From an uncultured Selenomonadales bacterium (GTDB lineage: Bacteria > Bacillota_C > Negativicutes > Selenomonadales > Selenomonadaceae), in the NCBI GenBank assembly GCA_937916025.1, contig CALGGX010000056.1, positions 1 to 9,095 of the forward strand: a stretch of 9,095 nt of DNA, written 5' to 3'. Positions 1 through 7,431 of this stretch are shown here, piece by piece. Made by a program: the position numbers and the translations under genes. The notes under the pieces were generated by a model. That model ran no database searches and had not been told where the DNA came from. It worked only from the letters and a program-made list of their open reading frames with translations. Every line of letters starts with the position of its first letter. Position 1 is the first letter of the stretch.

Positions 1-884
1 AGGCGGCGGCGGAGCAGTACCGGCAGATGTTTCGGAGCGGCAATTTCTACGTCGAATGCCAAATGTTCGGAACTTCCGGCTCACATAAGTACAATTCAGG
101 TATTTTGACTTACGCCGGCGAGAATGGTAAACGCATGCAGAGAACCGAGTCCGCCAAATCCGGCATGTTTTCCGGCATGTTTTCCGGAATGTTTTCAATG
201 TCGTTTACTCTGCCTACATCTGCTTTCAACGCAACCGAACTGAATAATGCCGACATCGAGTTTGAGGCAATGCCGAGAAAAAGTCACTTCGTAATGTCGA
301 AACACAGCAAGTGGCCTGACGTATTGTATCAGGACGGCAAGTATTATCGTTTTACGGCTCCAATTACCGAGTCGAAAAATGTAACGGCGAGAGTTTTGTC
401 GGAGAACGATCTTGACAGTGCCACGCTCGATCCTGAGGAAGAGTGGCAGTATATCAGAAGCGATCTTGCATTGCCGGACGAACTTGCCGTTTTTTATTGG
501 AATGATCCGTTTCGAGACAATAATCTTCGGCTCCCGACCCCGCGTTTCAACGGCAGTTCCACTCGCACCGTCGGCAAGAAAGATTACGCTTGCGATCAAT
601 ACATCAACGACATAAAATCGCTCGCGGGCACTCCGATTGCGCAAGAGGTTTACAACATGCTTTATGACAACGGACAACTCGTGATGATTCAGAAATATCT
701 CTTACGCAACGGCAAAGAATATCTCGCTCGCGAACTCAAAATAAAGACGATAAGTTCAACAGTGTCGCCGACTGCCTTCACGATCGGCAAGAAGATCAAA
801 GTTTATGCCGCAGCCAACGGTGACATGAAAGATTTGCTCGAACAGAAAGAAGTCGTTGAAGTGTTGGGAGGCAAAAAGCAATGA
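1..884 (+). CDS. A1: secreted A-family protein, 5' end outside window
   Basis: The frame is open from the first base of the window (first full codon at 3), so the ATG at 27 is internal and the signal peptide lies upstream. The reason is that the residues before it (AAAEQYRQMFRSGNFYVE) match the mature N-terminus of A3 (ATEYRRIFSSGTFYVEY). About 293 residues are visible. Shared A-family blocks, numbered from codon 3, are YQDGKYYRF near 109-117, LPDELAVFYWNDPF near 157-170, a YACDQYI cysteine segment, VYNMLYDNGQLVM, and a KVYAAANGDMKDLLE end. Between the first two blocks lies a short tandem SGMF repeat (residues 53-64). I do not recognise the family. A LolA/RseB-like beta fold is a guess from alternating aromatic strands. 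It overlaps B1 by ATGA and is therefore probably translationally coupled to it. It is closer by eye to A3 than to A2. Confidence 0.9.
   Translation, partial: AAAEQYRQMFRSGNFYVECQMFGTSGSHKYNSGILTYAGENGKRMQRTESAKSGMFSGMFSGMFSMSFTLPTSAFNATELNNADIEFEAMPRKSHFVMSKHSKWPDVLYQDGKYYRFTAPITESKNVTARVLSENDLDSATLDPEEEWQYIRSDLALPDELAVFYWNDPFRDNNLRLPTPRFNGSSTRTVGKKDYACDQYINDIKSLAGTPIAQEVYNMLYDNGQLVMIQKYLLRNGKEYLARELKIKTISSTVSPTAFTIGKKIKVYAAANGDMKDLLEQKEVVEVLGGKKQ
159..194 (+). repeat. Three in-frame copies of a 12-bp tandem repeat inside A1
   Basis: Units TCCGGCATGTTT at 159-170 and 171-182 are identical, and 183-194 (TCCGGAATGTTT) differs by one base. Each unit encodes Ser-Gly-Met-Phe. The repeat falls in the segment where A2 and A3 carry different hydrophobic or glycine-rich stretches. 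It could expand or contract by slippage without breaking the frame. Confidence 0.95.
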
Positions 885-1747
885 AATTCAAATTGATTGC
901 CGCATTGTTGACAGTGTTGATGAGTCTTTTTTCGTCGAGTGAAGCTGCAAAGATCGATGCATATCGGGATGCCATGCTCAACAAAAATTTTACTCTCAAG
1001 TACGAGCTCAGCCGCCCTCCCGTTCGAGATGCAAGCAGTGATGCAAAGTTCACCGCAAAAGGTCTGATCAACAATGTTTCAACCAATTTTTACGATCTGC
1101 CGCACAGCGGAATCATTGTTATGCACGGCGACGACAAATATATCGAAATTGCTCATCCGAACTATTTCAAGAAGGTCGGTGCGCGCAATGTCAACGTCAA
1201 AGAGGGCGGCATATGTCGTTTGATCAAAAGTGACGAGACGTATAACTTCTTTTGGGAGTTCAAAGACGAGCAACAACGTTACTATGCCCGTCAAGGAGGT
1301 TATGGGAAGAAGGAAAGCAAAATCACGGCAAATGACATTCAGTGGAAGACTCCGTATCAAGTTATGTTTGAAGAATACAATTTCGGAACGCCGTTGATCA
1401 CTCATGCACTCGCGGCAATTTTGCCTGCCGATAAAATTATTGCCTTTCCGATTACACCCGAGTATAAATTTATCGGCTCGAGCACTCTGTCCGGCGGCTT
1501 GACGTGCGAAGACTTTGTTTCCGATAAAGCCGACAGGTTCAGTGCAATCCGATATTATTTCGATGGCGATCAATTGGTGAAGATCGCGTTTGCATCTTAC
1601 ATAAAAAATGCTTCAGGCATTCAGAGTTACGAGAAAGCCGTCGTCGACATTACTGAATTCAGTGCGACTGCCGACGAAAGATATCTTCAACTTCCCGAGC
1701 AATTGAAAGACGTAACCAAGCGAAATGATGGGGAGGCGGCAAAATGA
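881..1747 (+). CDS. B1: secreted B-family protein (possible LolA-like fold)
   Basis: 288 residues. The start at 881 is set by GGGAGG at 866-871 and the ATGA overlap with A1. Residues 1-22 form a signal peptide ending SSSEA|AK, with no lipobox. The mature protein begins IDAYRDAMLNKNFTLKYEL, the B-family N-terminal block (shared with B3). A conserved Cys sits in ICRLIKSDETYNFF (residues 111-124). The strongest block is AIRYYFDGDQLVKIAFASY (222-240), followed by EFSATADERYLQLPEQLKDV (259-278). That end, a strand-turn-strand followed by a phi-x-LP segment, resembles the C-terminus of LolA/RseB-like envelope proteins; this is inference from pattern only. No catalytic motif is visible. It overlaps C1 by ATGA. 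Confidence 0.9.
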   Translation: MKFKLIAALLTVLMSLFSSSEAAKIDAYRDAMLNKNFTLKYELSRPPVRDASSDAKFTAKGLINNVSTNFYDLPHSGIIVMHGDDKYIEIAHPNYFKKVGARNVNVKEGGICRLIKSDETYNFFWEFKDEQQRYYARQGGYGKKESKITANDIQWKTPYQVMFEEYNFGTPLITHALAAILPADKIIAFPITPEYKFIGSSTLSGGLTCEDFVSDKADRFSAIRYYFDGDQLVKIAFASYIKNASGIQSYEKAVVDITEFSATADERYLQLPEQLKDVTKRNDGEAAK

Positions 1748-2541
1748 AGAAGTTGCAAATACTCTTGGTCGGCATGCTGACAGTGATCTTTTCGACGACG
1801 GCTTTTGCATTCGATTATGATGCTCCGACATGTATTCTGATGCGCTTCTCTAACGATACGAGATATCGGAATGTCGATTCGGCATCGGTGCTGTCCGATT
1901 TGGTTGTTGCGAAAATGCTTAAGAGCGGGCAGTTCAATTTGAAAGAGAGCATCCCGATCGATGCGGAAATTGAAGCTCGATTGTACAATGAAAAAGTCAA
2001 TGAGTTGCTCGGACTGCAAAACTCACTGAGTCGGCGCAATTTTGACGCACTGTTTGAAGGAGCCGCTTTTGATCCGAAGCAGGCGCAATCAATAGCAACG
2101 GCACAGGTCGATCAAATTATTTCGCCGTCGATTACAGCCGCAATCGGCAGACAACATGGTGCTCAATATTTAATTCAAGGTACGGTGATCAATCTTGGCA
2201 GCGGCGAATGGATTAATGAAGATGCGCAAATTGCTCAAAGCATTGCCAATGTTGCGGTGAAAATGGCAGGTGGCGGCGGATTTTCATTTGAGGAACAGGA
2301 AGTTGCCATAGGAGTACAGACTGACTTGCGATTGATCAAAGCCGCAACAGGCGAGGTGATTTGGCGCAAGATCGTTACGGGAGTGAAGCGCAAAGAGAAG
2401 CTGACGGAGTTCGGAGGCATTTCATTGGGGAAATTGAAGTTGACTTCCGATATGTATGATGAAGCAATGGAAGATGCCGCGCAAAAAATTGTCGATGCTT
2501 TGGTCGAAGATATCAAGACGCATAAGTTATTCATAAAATGA
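1744..2541 (+). CDS. C1: secreted CsgG-like protein, C subfamily
   Basis: 265 residues. The start at 1744 is supported by GGGGAGG at 1730-1736 and the ATGA overlap with B1. The signal peptide is residues 1-22 (TTAFA|FD), with no lipobox. The mature protein reads CILMRFSNDTRYRNVD (30-45), corresponding to the first strand of CsgG-like proteins. It then has a helical region with SDLVVAKMLKSGQFNL, a conserved block QSIATAQVDQIISPSITAAI (115-134), the core strand QYLIQGTVINLGSGEW (141-156), a variable segment (157-187), and DLRLIKAATGEVIWRKIVTG (194-213), which matches the CsgG VRVV(D/N)xxTGEI strand-turn. An amphipathic C-terminal helix AMEDAAQKIVDALVEDI follows. CsgG in curli systems is a lipidated outer-membrane pore; this protein lacks the lipid anchor, so a periplasmic or differently assembled role is inferred. 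Confidence 0.9.
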   Translation: MKKLQILLVGMLTVIFSTTAFAFDYDAPTCILMRFSNDTRYRNVDSASVLSDLVVAKMLKSGQFNLKESIPIDAEIEARLYNEKVNELLGLQNSLSRRNFDALFEGAAFDPKQAQSIATAQVDQIISPSITAAIGRQHGAQYLIQGTVINLGSGEWINEDAQIAQSIANVAVKMAGGGGFSFEEQEVAIGVQTDLRLIKAATGEVIWRKIVTGVKRKEKLTEFGGISLGKLKLTSDMYDEAMEDAAQKIVDALVEDIKTHKLFIK

Positions 2542-3164
2542 TCAAGGCACTGATATTTATTCTGTCGATAATCATTCCGCTCTCGACGGCAAAAGCATTA
2601 TCGATAATCGAGCCCGAGGCGCGAGTTGCCGTCATGGACTTCGGCACTCACAAAGGCACTTCCGATCCCGATATTGATCTTGTCAATGCCGAACATACAA
2701 CGAGCGAATACGTCATTGCCCGATTGAATGAATGTACAAAATTCGTCGTCATCGACAAAGATTTTGCAGCGCATATATTCTCGGAAGAAAACTTGAATAC
2801 GATCGGATTGATTGATCCGCTGACCGCACGGCGTATCGGAGAAATCCTCAATGTCCGATACATTATTTACGGCAATGTGATCAGTGTGGGTTTGGCGGAA
2901 AATGACAACGGCTTCGGAGATATCAATATCAATTCCAAAGAAGTAAAAGCCGGACTTTCTGTTCGTATCATGGACGTTGAGACCGGTCGAATTTTGATGG
3001 CAGTGAAAGGTGAAGGCAAGTCTAAAATTGCTTCGGTCGGGCTCGTCGAGGACTTTTTTCTGATTGGTAACGTGAAAGTCGGTCAGACGAGCGTCCACAA
3101 TGCATTGCAGAAGGCGGCGTTCAATGCCGTCGATCTCCTCGTTCAACAGCTGTACGGTCGATAA
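2538..3164 (+). CDS. D1: secreted CsgG-like protein, D subfamily
   Basis: 208 residues, starting in an ATGA overlap with C1. No clear Shine-Dalgarno precedes it, so translation probably depends on coupling to C1. The signal peptide is residues 1-20 (LSTAKA|LS). The mature protein reads ARVAVMDFGTHKGTSDPDID (28-47), the CsgG-type first strand and loop, then EYVIARLNECTKFVVIDKD (57-75). TARRIGEILNVRYIIYGNV (96-114) is the most conserved block. LSVRIMDVETGRILMAVKGE (140-159) is the CsgG-like strand-turn-strand, and the end VHNALQKAAFNAVDLLVQQL forms a helix. This is the best CsgG-family match in the window alongside D2. It is the last gene of the first transcription unit, followed by an intrinsic terminator. 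Confidence 0.92.
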   Translation: MIKALIFILSIIIPLSTAKALSIIEPEARVAVMDFGTHKGTSDPDIDLVNAEHTTSEYVIARLNECTKFVVIDKDFAAHIFSEENLNTIGLIDPLTARRIGEILNVRYIIYGNVISVGLAENDNGFGDININSKEVKAGLSVRIMDVETGRILMAVKGEGKSKIASVGLVEDFFLIGNVKVGQTSVHNALQKAAFNAVDLLVQQLYGR

Positions 3165-3186
3165 ATTTGCCCCTGCCGCAATTCTC

Positions 3187-3220
3187 AAAGTCAGATTTTC
3201 GAGTTTGACTTTATTTTTTT
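3187..3220 (+). terminator. Intrinsic terminator after D1
   Basis: AAAGTCA (3187-3193) pairs with TGACTTT (3206-3212). The stem continues inward through G3194-T3205, A3195-T3204, T3196-G3203 and T3197-A3202, closing on the loop TTCG (3198-3201): 11 pairs, two of them G-T. After A3213 comes a run of seven T (3214-3220). The stem is AT-rich, but the UUCG loop and T-tract 23 bp after the D1 stop make a good rho-independent terminator. The opposite strand has no T-tract, so it should act in one direction. Confidence 0.8.
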
Positions 3221-3233
3221 CGCCCATTATAAT
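3205..3233 (+). promoter_or_regulatory. Near-consensus sigma-70-type promoter for A2-C3
   Basis: TTGACT (3205-3210), a 17-bp spacer, and a perfect TATAAT (3228-3233) predict a start site near 3240, about 30 nt upstream of the A2 start codon. The -35 box lies within the right arm of the D1 terminator and the terminator T-tract lies in the spacer, so the two elements share bases. No operator-like palindrome is evident beyond the terminator stem itself. Confidence 0.85.
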
Positions 3234-3256
3234 TGTTAAAAATTACGGTTTTGTAT

Positions 3257-3262
3257 GGGAGG
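3257..3262 (+). promoter_or_regulatory. Ribosome binding site that fixes the A2 start
   Basis: GGGAGG lies 7 nt before the ATG at 3270. An in-frame ATG at 3255 overlaps this site and would have no RBS of its own. Starting at 3270 also gives a normal signal peptide beginning MRRKFLRA. Confidence 0.85.
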
Positions 3263-3269
3263 AAAATTC

Positions 3270-4154
3270 ATGAGACGAAAATTTTTGCGAGCGATTGCCG
3301 CGCTGACCGTTTCGGCATTTGCAACCGCCTCGGCATTCATCCCGTCAATCGTTTCGGCAGAACATGAAAAAGCCGCCGAAATTCGCGACATCTTTCAATC
3401 CGAAAAGTACTACATCGAGTACGAGATCAACCGCAAGGAAGACAAACGAGCTTTGGCTGTTGACGGCAATGTAAAAAAATCATTCGATTGCGAGGGAAGA
3501 CGCAGCTCGACGCTCCTCAGCTACGTCCCGATCGTCGGTTTTTTCGCCAAAGGCAGTTTGAAGTTGATGCCCGAAGTCCTGTATAAAGACGGCAATTATT
3601 ATCAATTCATCGAGAAGAAGAAGGCGTTGCGCGCCAATGAAGCCGAAATGAATGATCCGTACATCAATCCGTCGCAGGAATGGAATACAATTCCGTTACG
3701 CATTCAATTGCCGGAGGAGCTCGGTATGTTTACCGGCGATTCGGAGATATCTTTCGTCGAGAGCGGCACCAAGATCATCGACGAAGCGAAAAACAAATCG
3801 GTTGCCTTTGACAAGTACGTCAAGCCGATCAAAAATGTCGACGGCGTCAACATCGCGAAGAAAGTCTACGTCGTTTATTACGCCGAAGACGGCTCGCTCG
3901 ACAAGATTTTGACGCTCTCGGTCGATTGGGATGTCAACGCCGGACAGATCGTCCTCGACGAAGAAGGCAAGAAAACCGATCAGCAGAATTACGAAATTCA
4001 GACGCTTCGGATCAATAAACTGACGAGAGAATTGCCGCAAAATGTCATGTCTTTTCCGAACGGTTGCAAAGTGTACGGACCGGGGCTCGGCGATATGAAT
4101 GAGATCATCGATCAGCCGCCGTTGCTCGAAGAGTTTAAATCGACTGCCGAATGA
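3270..4154 (+). CDS. A2: secreted A-family protein, divergent copy
   Basis: 294 residues from the start at 3270. The signal peptide is residues 1-30 (basic MRRKFLR, long Ala-rich core, IVSA|EH). Family blocks are EIRDIFQSEKYYIEYE (37-52), VLYKDGNYYQF (103-113), EWNTIPLRIQLPEELGMF (137-154), VYVVYYAEDGSLDKIL (199-214), NYEIQTLRINKLTREL (240-255), and KVYGPGLGDMNEIIDQPPLL (267-286). It lacks the FYWNDPF segment of A1 and A3, having GMFTGDSEI there, and lacks the YxCD cysteine block. A hydrophobic stretch at 80-92 occupies the position of the A1 SGMF repeat. It is the first gene of the second transcription unit, 13 nt ahead of B2. Function is unknown; a LolA-like fold is only a suggestion. Confidence 0.92.
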   Translation: MRRKFLRAIAALTVSAFATASAFIPSIVSAEHEKAAEIRDIFQSEKYYIEYEINRKEDKRALAVDGNVKKSFDCEGRRSSTLLSYVPIVGFFAKGSLKLMPEVLYKDGNYYQFIEKKKALRANEAEMNDPYINPSQEWNTIPLRIQLPEELGMFTGDSEISFVESGTKIIDEAKNKSVAFDKYVKPIKNVDGVNIAKKVYVVYYAEDGSLDKILTLSVDWDVNAGQIVLDEEGKKTDQQNYEIQTLRINKLTRELPQNVMSFPNGCKVYGPGLGDMNEIIDQPPLLEEFKSTAE

Positions 4155-4167
4155 TGAGGTGAACGCC

Positions 4168-5082
4168 ATGAAAATTCTTTCCAAACTGAAAACAGCCGCA
4201 TTGGTCGCGGCATTGTCGATCGGAGCAATGATGCCGACTGCAAATGCGGATGCGCTTGACGATTGCGCGCGTATTCTTCGCAACGGCACTTACACGATCC
4301 GATACGAGAATATCACGCCGCCTTCTCGAAATGCCATGCACGAGAAGCTGATCATGATCGGCGGCAATGACTTCATCGATCCGAATCCCTACACGCTGTA
4401 TCAGCCGATCACGGGCATTGCAACTTCAAACGGCGAAAGTTCGTATGTCGAAACGAATTCGATGATGAAGGTGCCGGACGTTTCGATCACTTCACTGTTG
4501 ATGCCAAGTTTTTTGAAAAAGAAAAGCGATGCCAAGCCAAAAGAGCGCGAATACGAATACGCGTCGTGCAAATTCAAGCAGAACGGCGAACTCTTCATCT
4601 ACACTCGAATAACGGACAAGGGAAAAGTCGAATACGTCGGCAAGAAGAAAGGTAAGGTTGAAGCCGTCAAAATCAAAAAAAATTTCACGGCGTCGTATTC
4701 GGTTGATGTCGGAGATCATGAGATGAATCGGCTGTTGGATGCAATCATGCCGAACAACAACAAAGTCGAAGGCACCGTGATCTATCGGCGCGTCAACTCC
4801 GGCACGCTTGCAGACGGGCGATATTATGTCGATCTCAAAGCGAGCAATCCCGGAGCCAATGCAATCTTCGATGCAATCCGATATTACTTCGAGAGCAATC
4901 GGCTCGTCAAGATCGAGGCGGGGCAGTATTTCACCGACAAGTTCGGCAAAGTCGACGGAGTTCGGACGATCATCAATGTGCATGAATTCAATTCGTCCGT
5001 CGACAACAAATTGCTGAAATTGCCGACCGAGCTCAAAGACGTGACCAAACGAGAAACCGATCAGAAAGGAGCCGCAAAATGA
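4168..5082 (+). CDS. B2: secreted B-family protein, longest copy
   Basis: 304 residues from 4168. An upstream in-frame ATG at 4099 lies inside A2 and would bury the signal peptide, whereas GAGGTG at 4156-4161 is placed for 4168. The signal peptide is residues 1-27 (MPTANA|DA). The N-terminal block is RILRNGTYTIRYENITPPSR (35-54). A lysine-rich stretch (FLKKKSDAKPKERE, 115-128), not present in B3, precedes the conserved-Cys strand ASCKFKQNGELFIYTR (132-147). The C-terminal block is AIRYYFESNRLVKIEAGQYF (236-255), then HEFNSSVDNKLLKLPTELKD (272-291). It is more divergent from B1 and B3 than those are from each other (KIEAGQY instead of KIAFASY). It overlaps C2 by ATGA. A secreted beta-rich binding protein is inferred. 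Confidence 0.92.
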   Translation: MKILSKLKTAALVAALSIGAMMPTANADALDDCARILRNGTYTIRYENITPPSRNAMHEKLIMIGGNDFIDPNPYTLYQPITGIATSNGESSYVETNSMMKVPDVSITSLLMPSFLKKKSDAKPKEREYEYASCKFKQNGELFIYTRITDKGKVEYVGKKKGKVEAVKIKKNFTASYSVDVGDHEMNRLLDAIMPNNNKVEGTVIYRRVNSGTLADGRYYVDLKASNPGANAIFDAIRYYFESNRLVKIEAGQYFTDKFGKVDGVRTIINVHEFNSSVDNKLLKLPTELKDVTKRETDQKGAAK

Positions 5083-5957
5083 TGCGATCGAAAATTACAC
5101 GTTTGAAAAAATTTCTCGCCGCCCTCTCAATCGGAGTGCTCGGGCTGTGCTCGTCTGTCGACGCGGCTGAAAATCCGACTTGCGTGTTGATGAAATTCAC
5201 TGATGACACCCGGTTTGTAAAAGTCGAATCGGCAGAATCACTGTCGGATCTTGTCATGGAAAAATTGCTCTCGAGCGGCAAATTCAATCTGCAAGAGACA
5301 AGCGTCATCAACGCCGATATGGAATATCTGCTCTATGAAGAGCGCGCCGCCGAATTCAAAAATGCGCAATCGGCAATCGCGAGCGGCAATTACAACGTGC
5401 TGTTCGAGGGTGCGGGCTTTAATGAAGAAAAGGCACAGACGATTGCGACGGCGCAAGTCGGTCAGATCATTTCGCCCGAGATCACGTCGGCAATCGGCAA
5501 GCAACACAATGCGGAGTATTTGATCCAAGGCACGATCATCAATATCGGAAGCGGCAACTGGATGGACATGAGCATCTCAAACGCGGTGAGTTACGCGCAA
5601 AATGCCGTTTCGTTGTTATCGCATTTCGCGAGTACGGCGGGTGCGACGGCGGCGGCGGCTCTCGGACCGATCGGTGCGCTTGCCGGTTTGGCGGCATCGG
5701 TTCAGACGACCGTCACCGGCGTCGGAGTGCAATGCGATCTTCGTTTGATCAAAGCCGAAACCGGCGAAGTCGTTTGGCAAAAGATGGTTACCGGCAAAGA
5801 TACTCAAAAACAGTACTCGATCGGATTTGTGAAGGTCGGAAGCGACAAGATCAACAACGAAATGTACGCCGAGGCAATGGATAAAGCCGCCGAAGCCATT
5901 GCCAATGCGCTTATTGCTGACGTTGACAACAATCAATTGTTTGCGGTTGCGGAATAA
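5079..5957 (+). CDS. C2: secreted CsgG-like protein with hydrophobic insert
   Basis: 292 residues. The start at 5079 overlaps the B2 stop (ATGA) with AAGGAG at 5066-5071; ATG at 5082 is an equally possible start. The signal peptide is residues 1-29 (LCSSVDA|AE). Cys24 in LGLC is not a good lipobox because Leu precedes the Cys. The C-family core is CVLMKFTDDTRF (35-46), ESLSDLVMEKLLSSGKFNL (53-71), QTIATAQVGQIISPEI (120-135), EYLIQGTIINIGSGNW (146-161), then DLRLIKAETGEVVWQKMVTG (220-239). Between the last two blocks (162-213) is an Ala/Gly-rich hydrophobic insert, longer than in C1. It sits where E. coli CsgG has its first membrane-spanning hairpin. The C-terminal helix is AMDKAAEAIANALIADV. 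A possible pore or membrane role is inference. Confidence 0.92.
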   Translation: MMRSKITRLKKFLAALSIGVLGLCSSVDAAENPTCVLMKFTDDTRFVKVESAESLSDLVMEKLLSSGKFNLQETSVINADMEYLLYEERAAEFKNAQSAIASGNYNVLFEGAGFNEEKAQTIATAQVGQIISPEITSAIGKQHNAEYLIQGTIINIGSGNWMDMSISNAVSYAQNAVSLLSHFASTAGATAAAALGPIGALAGLAASVQTTVTGVGVQCDLRLIKAETGEVVWQKMVTGKDTQKQYSIGFVKVGSDKINNEMYAEAMDKAAEAIANALIADVDNNQLFAVAE

Positions 5958-5982
5958 GCGATTTTGGGAGAGGATGAGTACG

Positions 5983-6612
5983 ATGAAAAAGTTTTTGACA
6001 CTGTTGATGCTCGCATTGTTTTTGATGATCAATCAAACTTCAGCCGCAATCGAGCGCGGCACGCCCGTCGCAGTCATGGACTTCGGTACTCACCCGGGCG
6101 CGGTTCCGATTGACATCAACGTCTTAAATGCCGGACGCGCCGCAAACGAATATGTAACCGTCCGAATCATCAAAAGCGAAAAGCTCGACGTCATGGATCG
6201 CGGAATGGTTGACGACGTGATTGCTTCGGAAGGCATCAACGTAACCGGCTTGATAGTTCCGAATACGGCAAAACGGATTGGCGAGCTTCTCAACGTCCGC
6301 TACATCATTTACGGCAACGTCAACGACGTGACGCTCAGCGATGTCGGCACGTCCGTGCTCAACAGCGGCGTCACGGTCTGCACGGTCAAATCGCATGTCA
6401 TAATGCGAATAATGGACGTGACGACCGGGCAGATCATTTCGGCGTCAAAAGGCGAAGGCAAATCGAAGAGCTCGTTCGTCAAACTCAGCGGCGGACCGAT
6501 CCTCACGGTCGAAGTCGGCACGAAAAAAGTCACGCAAGACAGCGTACACAACGCAATCGAGCAGGCATCTTTTCAAGCCGTCGACATTCTGCTCGAACGT
6601 CTTCAATTGTGA
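5983..6612 (+). CDS. D2: secreted CsgG-like protein, D subfamily
   Basis: 209 residues from 5983. GGGAGAGG at 5966-5973 is well spaced for this ATG but abuts the alternative ATG at 5974, and in-frame starts further upstream lie within C2. The signal peptide is residues 1-21 (INQTSA|AI). The core motifs are TPVAVMDFGTHPGAVPIDIN (27-46), KLDVMDRGMVDDVI (67-80), NTAKRIGELLNVRYIIYGNV (94-113), HVIMRIMDVTTGQIISASKG (138-157), and a VHNAIEQASFQAVDILLERL helix (188-207). This matches the CsgG family pattern without a lipobox. Compared with D1, the segment after the core strand carries a Cys (TVCTVKSH, 131-138). It lies 25 nt after C2 and 9 nt before A3, so it is in one operon with both. Confidence 0.93.
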   Translation: MKKFLTLLMLALFLMINQTSAAIERGTPVAVMDFGTHPGAVPIDINVLNAGRAANEYVTVRIIKSEKLDVMDRGMVDDVIASEGINVTGLIVPNTAKRIGELLNVRYIIYGNVNDVTLSDVGTSVLNSGVTVCTVKSHVIMRIMDVTTGQIISASKGEGKSKSSFVKLSGGPILTVEVGTKKVTQDSVHNAIEQASFQAVDILLERLQL

Positions 6613-6621
6613 GGTGAGCGG

Positions 6622-7431
6622 ATGTTAAAAATATTTTTGAGCGCGTTGCTGATTATGTCGATGATGATCTCGTCGGCATTTGCTGAACAGCCGAAGGCGA
6701 CAGAATATCGCCGAATTTTTTCGAGTGGAACTTTTTACGTCGAGTATGACGACAAGTATGTCAAAAAGATCATCGCGCATGAAAACGATCGGCGAATGGC
6801 TCGGACAGCATTGACCGGCGCGCAAGCGGCAACCGTCACCGTGCTCAATCCGCTCGCGGCGATTTTCGGCGGCGGCAGCGATAAATATCCCGAGTTCATG
6901 TACTCGCACGGGCGGTATTACAGATTTGCCGAAAAAGACGTGGCGTTTATGCTCGACGCCGCGCGGCGCGACGAAGAGAATTTAAATCCGCTCGAAGGTT
7001 GGCAGACGATCGATCGATCGCTTTCATTGCCGGACGAGCTCGCAGTTTTTTATTGGAATGATCCGTTCCATAAAGTGTCTTCGGCGATAAGCGAGCCGGT
7101 TTTCGTCGAAAGTCTCCGAAAGACGGTTGACGGCAATGAATACGATTGCGATCGATATGAGTCGACTCCGCGCAATCGGAGCGGCGCGAAGATCGTTTTC
7201 GACATGCTCTACAAAGACGGCGCATTGGTAATGGCGCAATCGGCGATCCATGTCGGCGGGCGCGAGTACGAGATCAACACATTGCACATAAAAAAAATCG
7301 CCGGCGAAGTCGCCAAGAGCGGTTTCAAGGTCGATACGAAGGCGAAAGTGTTTGCGGCAGGAATCGGCGATATGAATGATCTGCTCGAGTCGCCGGTATT
7401 GCTCGGCAAGTTGGAGGCGATCGATCAATGA
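6622..7431 (+). CDS. A3: secreted A-family protein
   Basis: 269 residues. The start at 6622 is preceded by GAGGTGA at 6611-6617. The signal peptide is residues 1-21 (ISSAFA|EQ). Family blocks are EYRRIFSSGTFYVEYDD (28-44), a hydrophobic/Gly-rich segment (62-86), FMYSHGRYYRF (92-102), GWQTIDRSLSLPDELAVF (126-143) plus YWNDPF (144-149), EYDCDRYES (173-181), VFDMLYKDGALVMAQSAIH (192-210), REYEINTLHIKKI (214-226) and KVFAAGIGDMNDLLESPVLL (242-261). It is close to A1: a 23-bp stretch is identical (489-511 and 7045-7067), encoding VFYWNDPF. Function is unknown. It overlaps B3 by ATGA. Confidence 0.93.
   Translation: MLKIFLSALLIMSMMISSAFAEQPKATEYRRIFSSGTFYVEYDDKYVKKIIAHENDRRMARTALTGAQAATVTVLNPLAAIFGGGSDKYPEFMYSHGRYYRFAEKDVAFMLDAARRDEENLNPLEGWQTIDRSLSLPDELAVFYWNDPFHKVSSAISEPVFVESLRKTVDGNEYDCDRYESTPRNRSGAKIVFDMLYKDGALVMAQSAIHVGGREYEINTLHIKKIAGEVAKSGFKVDTKAKVFAAGIGDMNDLLESPVLLGKLEAIDQ

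Noticed and set aside
2598..3227. Long antisense open frame (209 codons) opposite D1
   Set aside because: It has no RBS-start arrangement or recognisable domain, and the + strand gene is clearly conserved with D2. Similar antisense frames opposite other genes (195-677, 1079-1573, 3696-4289, 4492-4983, 8057-8578) are explained by codon bias.
3165..3269. Riboswitch or small RNA in the only sizeable intergenic region
   Set aside because: The space is filled by the terminator, promoter and RBS, and the predicted leader is only about 30 nt.
5139..5153. LGLC in the C2 leader as a lipobox
   Set aside because: The residue before Cys is Leu, not Gly, Ala or Ser, and a normal VDA|A signal peptidase I site follows five residues later; C1 and C3 have no Cys there.
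5923..5957. TTGACA-like -35 box near the end of C2 that might drive D2
   Set aside because: No -10 sequence lies 16-18 bp downstream (GTTGCG there); the AT-rich GAATAA is 23 bp away.
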